From NCBI GenBank assembly GCA_900555665.1, contig USLX01000049.1:1-14220 (forward strand): a stretch of 14,220 nt of DNA, given 5' to 3'. A program made the translations under genes and the position numbers. Under the pieces are notes generated by a model. That model did no database searches, was not told the DNA's origin, and saw only the letters and a list, made by a program, of their open reading frames with translations. The stretch's first letter is position 1. Every line of letters starts with the position of its first letter. Positions 8,059-14,211 of this stretch are shown in pieces. The DNA is from an uncultured Eubacteriales bacterium (GTDB taxonomy: Bacteria > Bacillota > Clostridia > Oscillospirales > Oscillospiraceae).

Positions 8059-9030
8059 ATGGCAGAGGAAAAAGAGGTTTTGCGCGAGGCGCAGGCCAAG
8101 GAAAAATTCAAAACGATGATCGGCGGACAGGCTCTGATTGAGGGCATTTTGATGCAGGGGCCGGAAAAGCGCGCCATCGTTGTGCGCAGCCCCGAGGGGC
8201 TGGTGGAAAAGGTGGAGCCGCTGAAAAAGAAGAGCGGCTGGATGACGTGGCCGCTGATTCGCGGCGTGGTCAACTTCGGCTCGTCGATGTATGGCGGCGT
8301 GAAGGCACTGATGTACTCGGCGGAGTTTTTCCCGGAGGAAAAGGACGCGGAGCCAAGTAAGTTTGAAAAATGGTTCGAAGGGAAATTCGGCTCGGAGAAG
8401 CTGGAAAAGGCGGTCGTGACGCTCTCGATGGTGCTGGGTGTCGGGTTTTCCGTGGTGCTGTTTTTCCTGCTGCCGACGCTGATCGGCGGATTTTTCGACC
8501 GGTGGATCGGCAATGCCGTCGTGCGGAGCCTGATCGAGGGTGTGGTGCGCGTGACCATCTTCCTCGGGTATATGATCGGTGTGTCGCAGATGAAGGACAT
8601 GAAGCGCGTCTTCTCTTACCACGGCGCGGAGCATAAGACGATTCGCTGCTATGAGGCGAAGCTCCCGCTGACGGTCGAGAACGCGCGGCAGATGACGCGG
8701 CTGCATCCGCGCTGCGGCACAAGCTTTTTGTTTGTGGTCGTCATTCTGTCGATTTTGATTTCAGCAATTTTCAGCGCAATCTGGCCCGTGGACAACATGT
8801 TGGGCCGTCTGGGCCTGACGCTGCTGCGGCTGCCGCTGATCGTGGCGATCGCGTATGAGTTCAACCGCCTTGTCGGGCGGCACGACAACAAGCTGACGCG
8901 CATCCTCTCCAAGCCCGGCATGTGGCTCCAGCTCTTCACAACGCAGGAGCCGGACGATTCGATGCTCGAGGTCGGCATCCGGGCGCTGGAGCTTGTCCTT
9001 CCGGAGCACGAAGGGGAGGACCAATGGTAA
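8059..9030 (+). CDS. DUF1385 (YqhQ-like) membrane protein, 323 aa
   Basis: The family signature IGGQALIEGILMQGPEK appears near residues 21-37. Hydrophobic segments follow at roughly 115-140, 155-178, 220-245 and 255-275, so this is an integral membrane protein. It carries the strongly conserved YHGAEHKTIRCYE (H188, E191, H192, C197, E199) and HPRCGTSFL (H216, C219). These residues sit next to membrane segments and could form a metal site, though no activity has been established for the family as far as I know. The start ATG lies 2 bases after the kinase stop and uses AGG at 8051-8053, a modest Shine-Dalgarno. The end overlaps prmC by 7 bases. A DUF1385 gene next to prmC is a recurrent clostridial arrangement. 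Function is unassigned; the family call is firm. Confidence 0.92.
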   Translation: MAEEKEVLREAQAKEKFKTMIGGQALIEGILMQGPEKRAIVVRSPEGLVEKVEPLKKKSGWMTWPLIRGVVNFGSSMYGGVKALMYSAEFFPEEKDAEPSKFEKWFEGKFGSEKLEKAVVTLSMVLGVGFSVVLFFLLPTLIGGFFDRWIGNAVVRSLIEGVVRVTIFLGYMIGVSQMKDMKRVFSYHGAEHKTIRCYEAKLPLTVENARQMTRLHPRCGTSFLFVVVILSILISAIFSAIWPVDNMLGRLGLTLLRLPLIVAIAYEFNRLVGRHDNKLTRILSKPGMWLQLFTTQEPDDSMLEVGIRALELVLPEHEGEDQW

Positions 9031-9881
9031 AGCAGTACGGCCAGCTGCTGCGCGAGACGCGCGCAAGGCTTCGTTCGACGGAGGGCGAGCTGGCGGCGCA
9101 GACGGCGCGGGAGCTGCTCGCGATGGCAAGCGGCAAGTCGGTCACGGCGCTGCTGGCCGACCAGGAGCTGTATGCGTCCGAGGCGATCGAGGCGCGGCTC
9201 GGCGACCTGACGGCGCGGTATCTCGCGGGCTGCCCGCTGGCTTATTTGCTTGGACAGTGGGACTTTCGAGGGCTGACGCTGACGGTGACGCCGGATGTGC
9301 TGATCCCACGCGATGATACGCTTGCGGTCACGGAGCTGGCCATTGAGCGTCTGCAGGGCCGGGAAGGGCCGCTCCGCGTGCTCGACCTTTGCACCGGCTC
9401 CGGCTGCATCGGCCTCGCCATTGCAGATGCGGTTCCAAACGCGCGCGTGACGCTCGGGGATGTGTCGCCCGCGGCGCTGCGCGTGGCGAAGCAGAACATT
9501 GCAGATCTCGGTTTTTCCATGCGCGTGACGGCATTTGAGCTGGATGCGCGGAAACCGGCACCGGCGTTTTTGGGCCAGTTTGACGTGTTGGTGTCCAATC
9601 CGCCGTATGTGACGAAGGCGGAGATGGCGGAGCTGGAGCCTTCGGTGCTGGAATTTGAGCCGCATCTGGCGCTCGACGGCGGCGAGGATGGTTTGGATTT
9701 TTACCGGGCCATCGTCCGGAACTATGGCGGCCTTGTGAAGGAGGGCGGCGCGCTCTGCTTCGAGTTCGGCATGGGACAGGAGGAGGCCGTCTGCGCGATT
9801 TTGCACGAGGGCGGCTTTGCAGAGCCGGAGCTGCGGGAGGACTATCGCGGCGTGGTGCGCGCGGTGTGTGCAAAGAAATAA
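9024..9881 (+). CDS. prmC: Peptide chain release factor N5-glutamine methyltransferase PrmC, 285 aa
   Basis: PrmC uses S-adenosylmethionine to methylate the glutamine of the GGQ loop in release factors 1 and 2, which is needed for efficient termination. The SAM-binding motif is DLCTGSGCIGLAIA from D121. The substrate glutamine-binding motif is NPPY at N192-Y195. The N-terminal helical domain (about 1-85) and the PRDDT element at the start of the methyltransferase domain are both present. The ATG at 9024 is chosen because GGGGAGG at 9013-9019 precedes it and the resulting 285 residues match the family; the frame also extends further upstream into DUF1385 coding sequence. Translation is probably coupled to DUF1385 through the 7-base overlap. 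prfA, its frequent neighbour, is not here; recA follows under its own promoter. The stop codon overlaps the SOS box. Confidence 0.95.
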   Translation: MVKQYGQLLRETRARLRSTEGELAAQTARELLAMASGKSVTALLADQELYASEAIEARLGDLTARYLAGCPLAYLLGQWDFRGLTLTVTPDVLIPRDDTLAVTELAIERLQGREGPLRVLDLCTGSGCIGLAIADAVPNARVTLGDVSPAALRVAKQNIADLGFSMRVTAFELDARKPAPAFLGQFDVLVSNPPYVTKAEMAELEPSVLEFEPHLALDGGEDGLDFYRAIVRNYGGLVKEGGALCFEFGMGQEEAVCAILHEGGFAEPELREDYRGVVRAVCAKK

Positions 9882-9893
9882 AACAAATGTTTG
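9880..9893 (+). promoter_or_regulatory. LexA (SOS) box upstream of recA
   Basis: AAAACAAATGTTTG matches 12 of 14 positions of the Firmicutes LexA/DinR consensus CGAACRNRYGTTYG; only the first two bases differ. Both half-sites AAC and GTT are intact around a 4-base centre. It overlaps the prmC stop codon at one end and the first three bases of the recA -35 box at the other, so a bound LexA would block RNA polymerase. recA is a classic SOS gene. Confidence 0.8.
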
Positions 9894-9919
9894 ATTTTTA
9901 GCAAACCCTGTGTTATACT
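9891..9919 (+). promoter_or_regulatory. recA promoter
   Basis: TTGATT at 9891-9896 and TATACT at 9914-9919 are separated by exactly 17 bases. Each hexamer closely resembles the housekeeping sigma consensus. The start point would be near 9926, giving a leader of about 23 bases that contains the AAAGGTG ribosome binding site at 9933-9939. Confidence 0.75.
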
Positions 9920-9948
9920 AAGAGAAAAACAGAAAGGTGCGCTGATTT

Positions 9949-11055
9949 ATGGCTATGGAGAAGAGAAAACCCGGAGAAGCTGGCAGCAATAACGACAAGA
10001 AACAGGCCCTGGAAACGGCGATCAAGCAGATCGAGAAGAACTTTGGCAAGGGCTCGGTTATGCGTCTCGGCGACCGGCCGGAGATGACCGTGGAGGCCAT
10101 CCCGACGGGCTCGCTTGCGCTGGACGCGGCGCTTGGCATCGGCGGCGTCCCGAAGGGGCGCATCATTGAGATCTACGGGCCGGAGTCTTCCGGCAAGACG
10201 ACGCTGGCGCTGCACATCGTCGCGCAGGCGCAAAAGCGCGGCGGCGAAGTCGCGTTCGTCGATGCGGAGCATGCGCTCGACCCCGACTATGCCGCGCGGA
10301 TTGGCGTGGACATCGACTCGATGCTCGTCTCGCAGCCGGACACCGGCGAACAGGCGTTGGAAATTACGGACGCGCTGGTGCGCTCGGGCGCGGTGGACGT
10401 TGTGGTTGTCGACTCGGTCGCGGCCTTGACACCGCGCGCGGAAATTGAGGGCGAGATGGGCGACACGTTTGTCGGATTGCAGGCGCGGCTCATGTCGCAG
10501 GCGCTGCGGAAGCTCGCCGGCAACATCTCAAAGACGAACTGCGTTGTCATCTTCATCAACCAGCTGCGTATGAAGATCGGCGTCATGTACGGCAACCCCG
10601 AGACGACGACCGGCGGCAATGCGCTGAAGTTCTATGCCTCCGTCCGCATCGATATCCGCCGCACCGAGGCCATCAAGAACGGCAGCGAGATCGTCGGCAA
10701 CCGGACGCGCGCGAAGATCGTGAAAAACAAGGTTGCGCCTCCGTTTAAGGAAGCGTATTTCGATATCATGTACGGCGAGGGCATCTCGAAGTGGGGCGAA
10801 CTGGTTGATCTGGCGGTGCAGCTGGACATCATCCAGAAGAGCGGCAGCTGGTTCTCGATGGGCGACGAGCGCATCGGGCAGGGCCGCGACAGCGTGAAGA
10901 CCTATCTGCAGGAGCACCCGGATATCGCCGACAGCGTCGAGCAGCAGGTGCGCGAGAACATGTGGAAGCTGCAGGGCGCGCATGCCCGCCCGCCCATTAC
11001 GGCGGCGGCCAAGCCCGTGAGCGTGTCCGCGGATGATTTTGACGACGAGAAATGA
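9949..11055 (+). CDS. recA: Recombinase RecA, 368 aa
   Basis: RecA forms filaments on single-stranded DNA, catalyses strand exchange in homologous recombination and stimulates LexA self-cleavage. The Walker A motif is GPESSGKTT at residues 77-85. The Walker B-like strand VVVVDSVAAL, the conserved FINQLRMKIGVMYGNPETT leading into loop L2, and GGNALKFYASVR follow in order. The tail is acidic (DDFDDEK), as is usual. The start ATG at 9949 has AAAGGTG 9 bases upstream; a second ATG two codons later is also possible. It has its own SOS-controlled promoter, and its stop overlaps recX by 4 bases. In many Clostridia recA follows cinA; here it follows prmC. The gene is complete and unremarkable. Confidence 0.98.
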   Translation: MAMEKRKPGEAGSNNDKKQALETAIKQIEKNFGKGSVMRLGDRPEMTVEAIPTGSLALDAALGIGGVPKGRIIEIYGPESSGKTTLALHIVAQAQKRGGEVAFVDAEHALDPDYAARIGVDIDSMLVSQPDTGEQALEITDALVRSGAVDVVVVDSVAALTPRAEIEGEMGDTFVGLQARLMSQALRKLAGNISKTNCVVIFINQLRMKIGVMYGNPETTTGGNALKFYASVRIDIRRTEAIKNGSEIVGNRTRAKIVKNKVAPPFKEAYFDIMYGEGISKWGELVDLAVQLDIIQKSGSWFSMGDERIGQGRDSVKTYLQEHPDIADSVEQQVRENMWKLQGAHARPPITAAAKPVSVSADDFDDEK

Positions 11056-11696
11056 GGCTCGAACGGCTCGAGGCCACGCAGCGGCCGGAGAAGCTGAGGG
11101 CGGTCTTTGACGGCGAGACGCTGGGCGTTTCCGTTTCGCTCTGTGTGCAGTTTTCGCTGTGCGCGGGGATGGAGATGGACGAAGAGGCGTTTTCCGCGCT
11201 GAAAGCCGCCGTGGCGAAGGAGGCCGCACGGGAACGCGCGGTGCGCATCCTGACGGCCTCGGCGGTTTCGGAACGGGAGCTGGAAAAGCGGCTCGTGCAG
11301 AAGGGGGCGCTCCCGGCCGACGCGGCGGACGCCGTTGCGTGGCTGAAGGAGCACCGGTTTGTGGATGACGCGGCGACGGCGGCTCAGCTGGTGGATTCCG
11401 CTGTGCGCAAGGGTTACGGCCGTGCGCGGATCCAAAATATTCTCTATGAAAAGGGGATTCCGAAGAACCTCTGGGAAGAGGCGCTTGCGCGGATCCCGGC
11501 GATGGATGACGCCATCGACCGCTTCTTGGCCGCGAAGCTGCGCGGGCGGCCGGCGGACGAGAAGACCATCAAAAAAACGATCGATGCGCTGCTGCGCCGC
11601 GGCTTTTCCTATGGGGAGATCCGCGAGGCGCTGCGGCGTTATGAAGCAGATCTTGAAGAGAATGAGCTCGAAGATCTGGAATTTGAGGATATCTGA
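11052..11696 (+). CDS. recX: Regulatory protein RecX, 214 aa
   Basis: RecX binds RecA filaments and modulates their growth and activity. The protein is built of repeated three-helix units. The segments SERELEKRLVQKG, AVAWLKEHRFVDD, VRKGYGRARIQNILYEKG and LLRRGFSYGEIREAL are characteristic of the family. An N-terminal extension of about 60 residues (MRLERLEATQRPEK, with a beta-like stretch after it) is common in Firmicute members. Translation starts at an ATG overlapping the recA stop in an ATGA arrangement, so expression is probably coupled to recA and induced in SOS. The C-terminus is very acidic (EENELEDLEFEDI). Length is within the family range. Confidence 0.93.
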   Translation: MRLERLEATQRPEKLRAVFDGETLGVSVSLCVQFSLCAGMEMDEEAFSALKAAVAKEAARERAVRILTASAVSERELEKRLVQKGALPADAADAVAWLKEHRFVDDAATAAQLVDSAVRKGYGRARIQNILYEKGIPKNLWEEALARIPAMDDAIDRFLAAKLRGRPADEKTIKKTIDALLRRGFSYGEIREALRRYEADLEENELEDLEFEDI

Positions 11697-11713
11697 AAAC
11701 GGTCAGCGCTCCC

Positions 11714-11748
11714 GGAGGCGGGGTTTTGTGCGAAATCGCTCCATTTTT
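11714..11748 (+). terminator. Possible imperfect intrinsic terminator after recX
   Basis: GGAGGCG at 11714-11720 can pair with CGCTCC at 11737-11742 with one bulged base. An inner GGTTTT/GAAATC pairing with wobbles is also possible, and ATTTTTC follows at 11743-11749. The stem is irregular, so termination may be partial. It lies 17 bases past the recX stop. Confidence 0.35.
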
Positions 11749-11754
11749 CATTGA

Positions 11755-11768
11755 AATACGGCCGTATT
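11755..11768. repeat. Perfect 14-bp palindrome upstream of rimO
   Basis: AATACGGCCGTATT reads the same on both strands. It lies in the recX-rimO gap, about 100 bases upstream of the rimO start and overlapping a weak -35-like TTGAAA at 11751-11756. An operator for a dimeric regulator is possible, but no regulator is identified. No second copy was noticed in the window. Confidence 0.6.
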
Positions 11769-11833
11769 CCTGCGAAAAATGTCTTGCGCAGCACGAAAAC
11801 GCCTTGCTGCCGGTCAGAGCGCGATTATTCAGA

Positions 11834-11839
11834 TACAAT
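11834..11839 (+). promoter_or_regulatory. Candidate -10 box for rimO
   Basis: TACAAT sits 29 bases before the rimO ATG, in an A/T-richer stretch. No good -35 is seen at 16-18 bases (CGGTCA at 17), and there is no TG extension, so this is a weak call. It is the best -10 match between the recX terminator candidate and rimO. Confidence 0.35.
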
Positions 11840-11868
11840 CAGGAAGAAACAAAGACGGAGGAACTGGA

Positions 11869-13215
11869 ATGACGCATACGATCGGCATGATCTCGCTCGG
11901 TTGTGCCAAAAATCAGGTCAACGCCGAGCAGATGCTCTATCTGCTGCGGCAGGCCGGATATGAAATTCTGCCGGATCCCGACGGGGCGGAGCTGGTGATC
12001 ATCAACACCTGCGGCTTCATCGATTCGGCCAAGGAAGAGGCCATCGACCATATTCTGGCCATGGGTGCGCTCAAGCAGGAGGGACGTGTCGGGAAAATTC
12101 TTGTCACCGGATGTCTGGCGCAGCGGTACCAGGAGGAGATTGTCAGCGAGATGCCCGAGGTCGACGGTGTGCTCGGCACGGGGTCATATTACGACATCGT
12201 CCACGCAGCGAAGGAGATCCTGGACGGGAAACAATATGAGCGGTTCGACGATATCAGCGCGCCGCTGAACGAGCCGGGCCGCATCCTGACAACGCCGGAG
12301 CAGTATGCCTACCTCAAAATCGCCGAGGGCTGTGACAACTATTGCGCGTTCTGCATCATTCCGAAGCTGCGCGGCCATTACCGCAGCCGGAAGATGGAAG
12401 AGCTGATCGCCGAGGCCAAGACGCTCGCCGAGGACGGCGTGAAGGAACTGATCGTCGTCGCGCAGGACACCAGCCGCTATGGCGAGGATCTCTACGGCGC
12501 GCGGAGGCTGCCGGAGCTGCTGCGCCAGCTTTGTAAGATCGATGGCTTCCACTGGATTCGTGTCCATTACCTCTACCCGGAGGCGATCAGCGAAGAGTTG
12601 ATCGACGTGTTCGCGACGGAGCCGAAGCTCGTCAAATACTTCGACATCCCGTTCCAGCACATCAACGATGAAATCCTGAAAAAGATGAACCGGCACACCG
12701 ACGGGGCGTATATCCGCAAGCTCGTCACGCATCTGCGCGAGCGCGTGCCGGGCGCAGTGTTCCGCACGAGCCTCATCACGGGCCTGCCCGGCGAGGGGGA
12801 GGCGGAATTTGAAGAGCTGTGCGAATTTTTGAAGGAGTACAAGCTCGAGCGCGTGGGCGCATTCGTCTTCTCGCCCGAGGAAGGCACGCGCGCGGCGGAG
12901 ATGGAATACCCTGACACGGAGATCGCGCGGGAGCGCGCCGAGATTGTGGCCGAGCTGCAGTCGCGCATTATGGATGAATACAATGCCGGCTGTGTGGGGC
13001 AGACGATGGAGGTGCTCTGCGAGGGCTATGACCCGGATGAGGAGAGCTATTTCGGGCGGACGTATGCCGATTCGCCCGATGTGGACGGAAAGATCTGGTT
13101 TACGTCGGAGGAGCATGTCAAAACGGGCGACTTTGTGTGTGTGCGCATCGTGGACACGTTTGACGGAGAACTGGTAGGAATTGCGGAGGATGATATCGAT
13201 GACGACGGCGAGTAA
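11869..13215 (+). CDS. rimO: Ribosomal protein S12 methylthiotransferase RimO, 448 aa
   Basis: RimO is a radical-SAM enzyme with two iron-sulfur clusters that adds a methylthio group to a conserved aspartate of ribosomal protein S12. The N-terminal cluster cysteines are C12 (SLGCAKN), C48 (NTCGF) and C82 (TGCLAQ). The radical-SAM motif is C155-x3-C159-x2-C162 in GCDNYCAFCIIP. A TRAM domain lies at about 375-445. The phrase VDGVLGTGSYYDIV and the RGHYRSRKMEEL region favour RimO over the tRNA-modifying relative MiaB. The frame is open further upstream to 11779, but the ATG at 11869 is chosen. GGAGGA at 11857-11862 sits 6 bases ahead of it, and MTHTIGMISLGC is the normal family start. The end overlaps pgsA by 17 bases. 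Confidence 0.94.
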   Translation: MTHTIGMISLGCAKNQVNAEQMLYLLRQAGYEILPDPDGAELVIINTCGFIDSAKEEAIDHILAMGALKQEGRVGKILVTGCLAQRYQEEIVSEMPEVDGVLGTGSYYDIVHAAKEILDGKQYERFDDISAPLNEPGRILTTPEQYAYLKIAEGCDNYCAFCIIPKLRGHYRSRKMEELIAEAKTLAEDGVKELIVVAQDTSRYGEDLYGARRLPELLRQLCKIDGFHWIRVHYLYPEAISEELIDVFATEPKLVKYFDIPFQHINDEILKKMNRHTDGAYIRKLVTHLRERVPGAVFRTSLITGLPGEGEAEFEELCEFLKEYKLERVGAFVFSPEEGTRAAEMEYPDTEIARERAEIVAELQSRIMDEYNAGCVGQTMEVLCEGYDPDEESYFGRTYADSPDVDGKIWFTSEEHVKTGDFVCVRIVDTFDGELVGIAEDDIDDDGE

Positions 13216-13732
13216 AATTACATTGGTGCGGGTGGTTTTGATCCCGGTGTTTATGGTGCTGCTGATCCTTGGCAGCGCGAACGACGCGCTGCGCTGGGCG
13301 GCACTGGCGGTGTTTGTGGTGGCGAGTATCAGCGATTTTGTAGACGGCTACATCGCGCGCCACTATAACCAGGTGACGGATTTCGGCAAGTTCCTGGATC
13401 CGCTGGCCGATAAGCTGCTGGTGACGGCGTGCATGATGATTTTTGTCGGACAGGGCCGGATGGCCAGCTGGCTGGTGTTTGTGGTGATTGCGCGGGAGTT
13501 TGCCGTGACGGGGCTTCGGCTCGTCGCCGTCGGCAACGGGCGCGTCATCGCCGCGGCGTGGAGCGGCAAGATCAAGACGTCCTGCACGATGGTCGGTTTG
13601 ATTTTGATGATGGCCGTGACCGGCTCCGCCACGCTCGATCTCGTCGTCAGCATCGTGATCCTGGCCACGACGGTCTATTCCGGCGTCGAGTATTTCTGCA
13701 AGAACTGGGATGTGCTGAATCTCAAGGCTTGA
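13199..13732 (+). CDS. pgsA: CDP-diacylglycerol-glycerol-3-phosphate 3-phosphatidyltransferase, 177 aa
   Basis: PgsA joins CDP-diacylglycerol and glycerol-3-phosphate to make phosphatidylglycerol phosphate, the committed step to phosphatidylglycerol and cardiolipin. The CDP-alcohol phosphotransferase motif DxxDGxxAR(x8)GxxxDxxxD is complete at D46, D49, G50, A53, R54, G63, D67 and D71. Several hydrophobic segments (about 9-25, 33-45, 72-85, 90-108, 122-140 and 145-162) fit an integral membrane enzyme. The ATG at 13199 is preferred because GGAGGA at 13185-13190 is 8 bases upstream; earlier in-frame starts (TTG at 13181, ATG at 13190) overlap that site. Translation begins inside the end of rimO, so the two are coupled. 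rimO-pgsA is a common Firmicute pair, often followed by cinA-recA, which is not the case here. Confidence 0.93.
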   Translation: MTTASKITLVRVVLIPVFMVLLILGSANDALRWAALAVFVVASISDFVDGYIARHYNQVTDFGKFLDPLADKLLVTACMMIFVGQGRMASWLVFVVIAREFAVTGLRLVAVGNGRVIAAAWSGKIKTSCTMVGLILMMAVTGSATLDLVVSIVILATTVYSGVEYFCKNWDVLNLKA

Positions 13733-13757
13733 CAGCCGTGGCGCGAAATGCTATGAT
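13729..13757 (+). promoter_or_regulatory. Near-consensus promoter for the T-box transcript
   Basis: TTGACA at 13729-13734 (6 of 6) and TATGAT at 13752-13757 (5 of 6) are 17 bases apart, with a TG extension at 13749-13750. It is the strongest promoter in the window. The -35 overlaps the pgsA stop codon (13730-13732). Initiation is expected at about 13763-13764. Confidence 0.8.
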
Positions 13758-13763
13758 GTTGCA

Positions 13764-13994
13764 GTGAAAATGTGAATATCGCGAAGATCGGAAAGAGTAG
13801 CGCCGCAGCGCTTTGACAGAGAATCCCCGCCATCGGCTGGAAGCGGAGAGCAAAAGACGCGGCGTGAAGTGCATCCGGGAGCGAAGGGGAGACCCCGTTG
13901 GCCGCGTCAAGGCCATAGTGAGAAATCAGAGTGGAACCGCGAGTTTTTTGAGCCCGCCTCTTGAGAACTGTCAAGAGGCGGGCTTTGATTTTTT
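13764..13994 (+). promoter_or_regulatory. T-box riboswitch, tRNA-Cys type
   Basis: The leader has the ordered T-box parts. Stem I contains GAGTAG (13795-13800) facing TGAAGTGCA (13865-13873) in the specifier loop, closed above by CGCCGC (13801-13806) pairing with GCGGCG (13859-13864). The apical part carries ACAGAGAA and CGGCTGG. A GGGG-AGA-CCCC hairpin lies at 13886-13896, and stem III is TGGCC/GGCCA at 13899-13915. The T-box core GTGGAACCGCG is at 13931-13941, followed by a terminator. The specifier codon read by alignment is TGC (13870-13872, followed by A), a Cys codon. The antiterminator bulge UGGA (13932-13935) pairs with a 3' UCCA end, which fits tRNA-Cys (U73) and rules against Val for the overlapping GTG reading. 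Uncharged tRNA-Cys should stabilise the antiterminator, in which AGAG at 13928-13931 pairs with CTCT at 13958-13961. The controlled gene is not in the window. Confidence 0.9.
13951..13994 (+). terminator. T-box intrinsic terminator
   Basis: A perfect 14-bp stem (13951-13964 with 13971-13984) closes a 6-base loop GAACTG. A T-rich run follows (TTGATTTTTT, 13985-13994). Its 5' arm is shared with the antiterminator, so it is the regulated stop of the riboswitch. It also terminates any read-through from pgsA. Confidence 0.92.
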
Positions 13995-14014
13995 AGGATC
14001 GGGCCGGGGCGCTG

Positions 14015-14073
14015 GACGCGGGGAGAAACTTGCGGAAAAGCTGTGCCGGCCCTGACGCGGGAGAGAAACTGCC
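14015..14073 (+). repeat. Imperfect direct repeat pair
   Basis: GACGCGGGGAGAAACTTGC at 14015-14033 and GACGCGGGAGAGAAACTGC at 14054-14073 share almost all bases with small indels. They start 39 bases apart. The second arm of a 7-bp inverted repeat (CCGGCCC) lies between them. Confidence 0.65.
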
Positions 14074-14082
14074 AGGCTCCCC

Positions 14083-14160
14083 ATGATTTTGAAACCCTGC
14101 TCCACCGTGTGCGTAAAGGCCCCAGACGCTTGTGGGGCGGACGGAGAGGGGCGGGGTTGA
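14083..14160 (+). CDS. Possible 25-aa ORF with three cysteines after the Cys T-box
   Basis: An ATG at 14083 opens a frame ending at TGA 14158-14160. It encodes MILKPCSTVCV followed by KAPDACGADGEGRG, with Cys at residues 6, 10 and 17. It is the only short + strand frame I found in the post-terminator stretch. Its position downstream of a cysteine-responsive riboswitch makes a cysteine-sensing leader peptide conceivable. Against it: there is no Shine-Dalgarno within normal distance (the nearest purine-rich stretch, GGGAGAG, ends 18 bases upstream), and a hairpin forms inside the frame. Confidence 0.15.
   Translation: MILKPCSTVCVKAPDACGADGEGRG
14119..14138 (+). other. Short hairpin
   Basis: GCCCCA (14119-14124) pairs perfectly with TGGGGC (14133-14138) around an 8-base loop. 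No T-run follows, so it is not a terminator. It adds to the impression that this stretch is structured RNA. Confidence 0.5.
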
Positions 14161-14190
14161 TTTAAGGTGTATTCTTCCAACTCCCAACGC

Positions 14191-14211
14191 ACCCGGACAG
14201 CGGGTCTTTTT
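14191..14211 (+). terminator. Terminator-like hairpin near the right edge
   Basis: ACCCG (14191-14195) and CGGGT (14201-14205) form a 5-bp stem with loop GACAG, followed by CTTTTT at 14206-14211. The stem is short but G/C-rich and the T-run is directly attached. An alternative longer pairing of CGCACC (14188-14193) with GGTGCG (14214-14219) would compete with it, so it might be part of a switch continuing past the window. Confidence 0.5.

Noticed and set aside
8649..9806. A 385-codon minus-strand frame opposite the DUF1385 gene and prmC.
   Set aside because: It is the shadow of two clearly identified + strand genes, is rich in Arg, Gln and Leu as such shadows are, and has no motif or ribosome binding site of note.
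13799..13812. AGCGC-CGCA-GCGCT local hairpin as an independent element.
   Set aside because: The same bases form the better-supported stem I helix (13801-13806 with 13859-13864) of the T-box.
13869..13871. GTG as T-box specifier (valine).
   Set aside because: It is one base off the position expected from the GAA-loop alignment. The UGGA bulge needs a U73 tRNA, which fits tRNA-Cys and not tRNA-Val.
13813..14055. An 80-codon + strand frame across the T-box.
   Set aside because: It runs through the riboswitch stems and terminator, whose base pairing explains the sequence; coding here would be incidental.
13971..14192. A 73-codon minus-strand frame starting at a GTG, running through the post-T-box stretch.
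   Set aside because: It has no Shine-Dalgarno, is dominated by Ser/Pro/Arg/Ala, and ends inside the T-box terminator stem. That stem is fully explained by RNA structure on the + strand.
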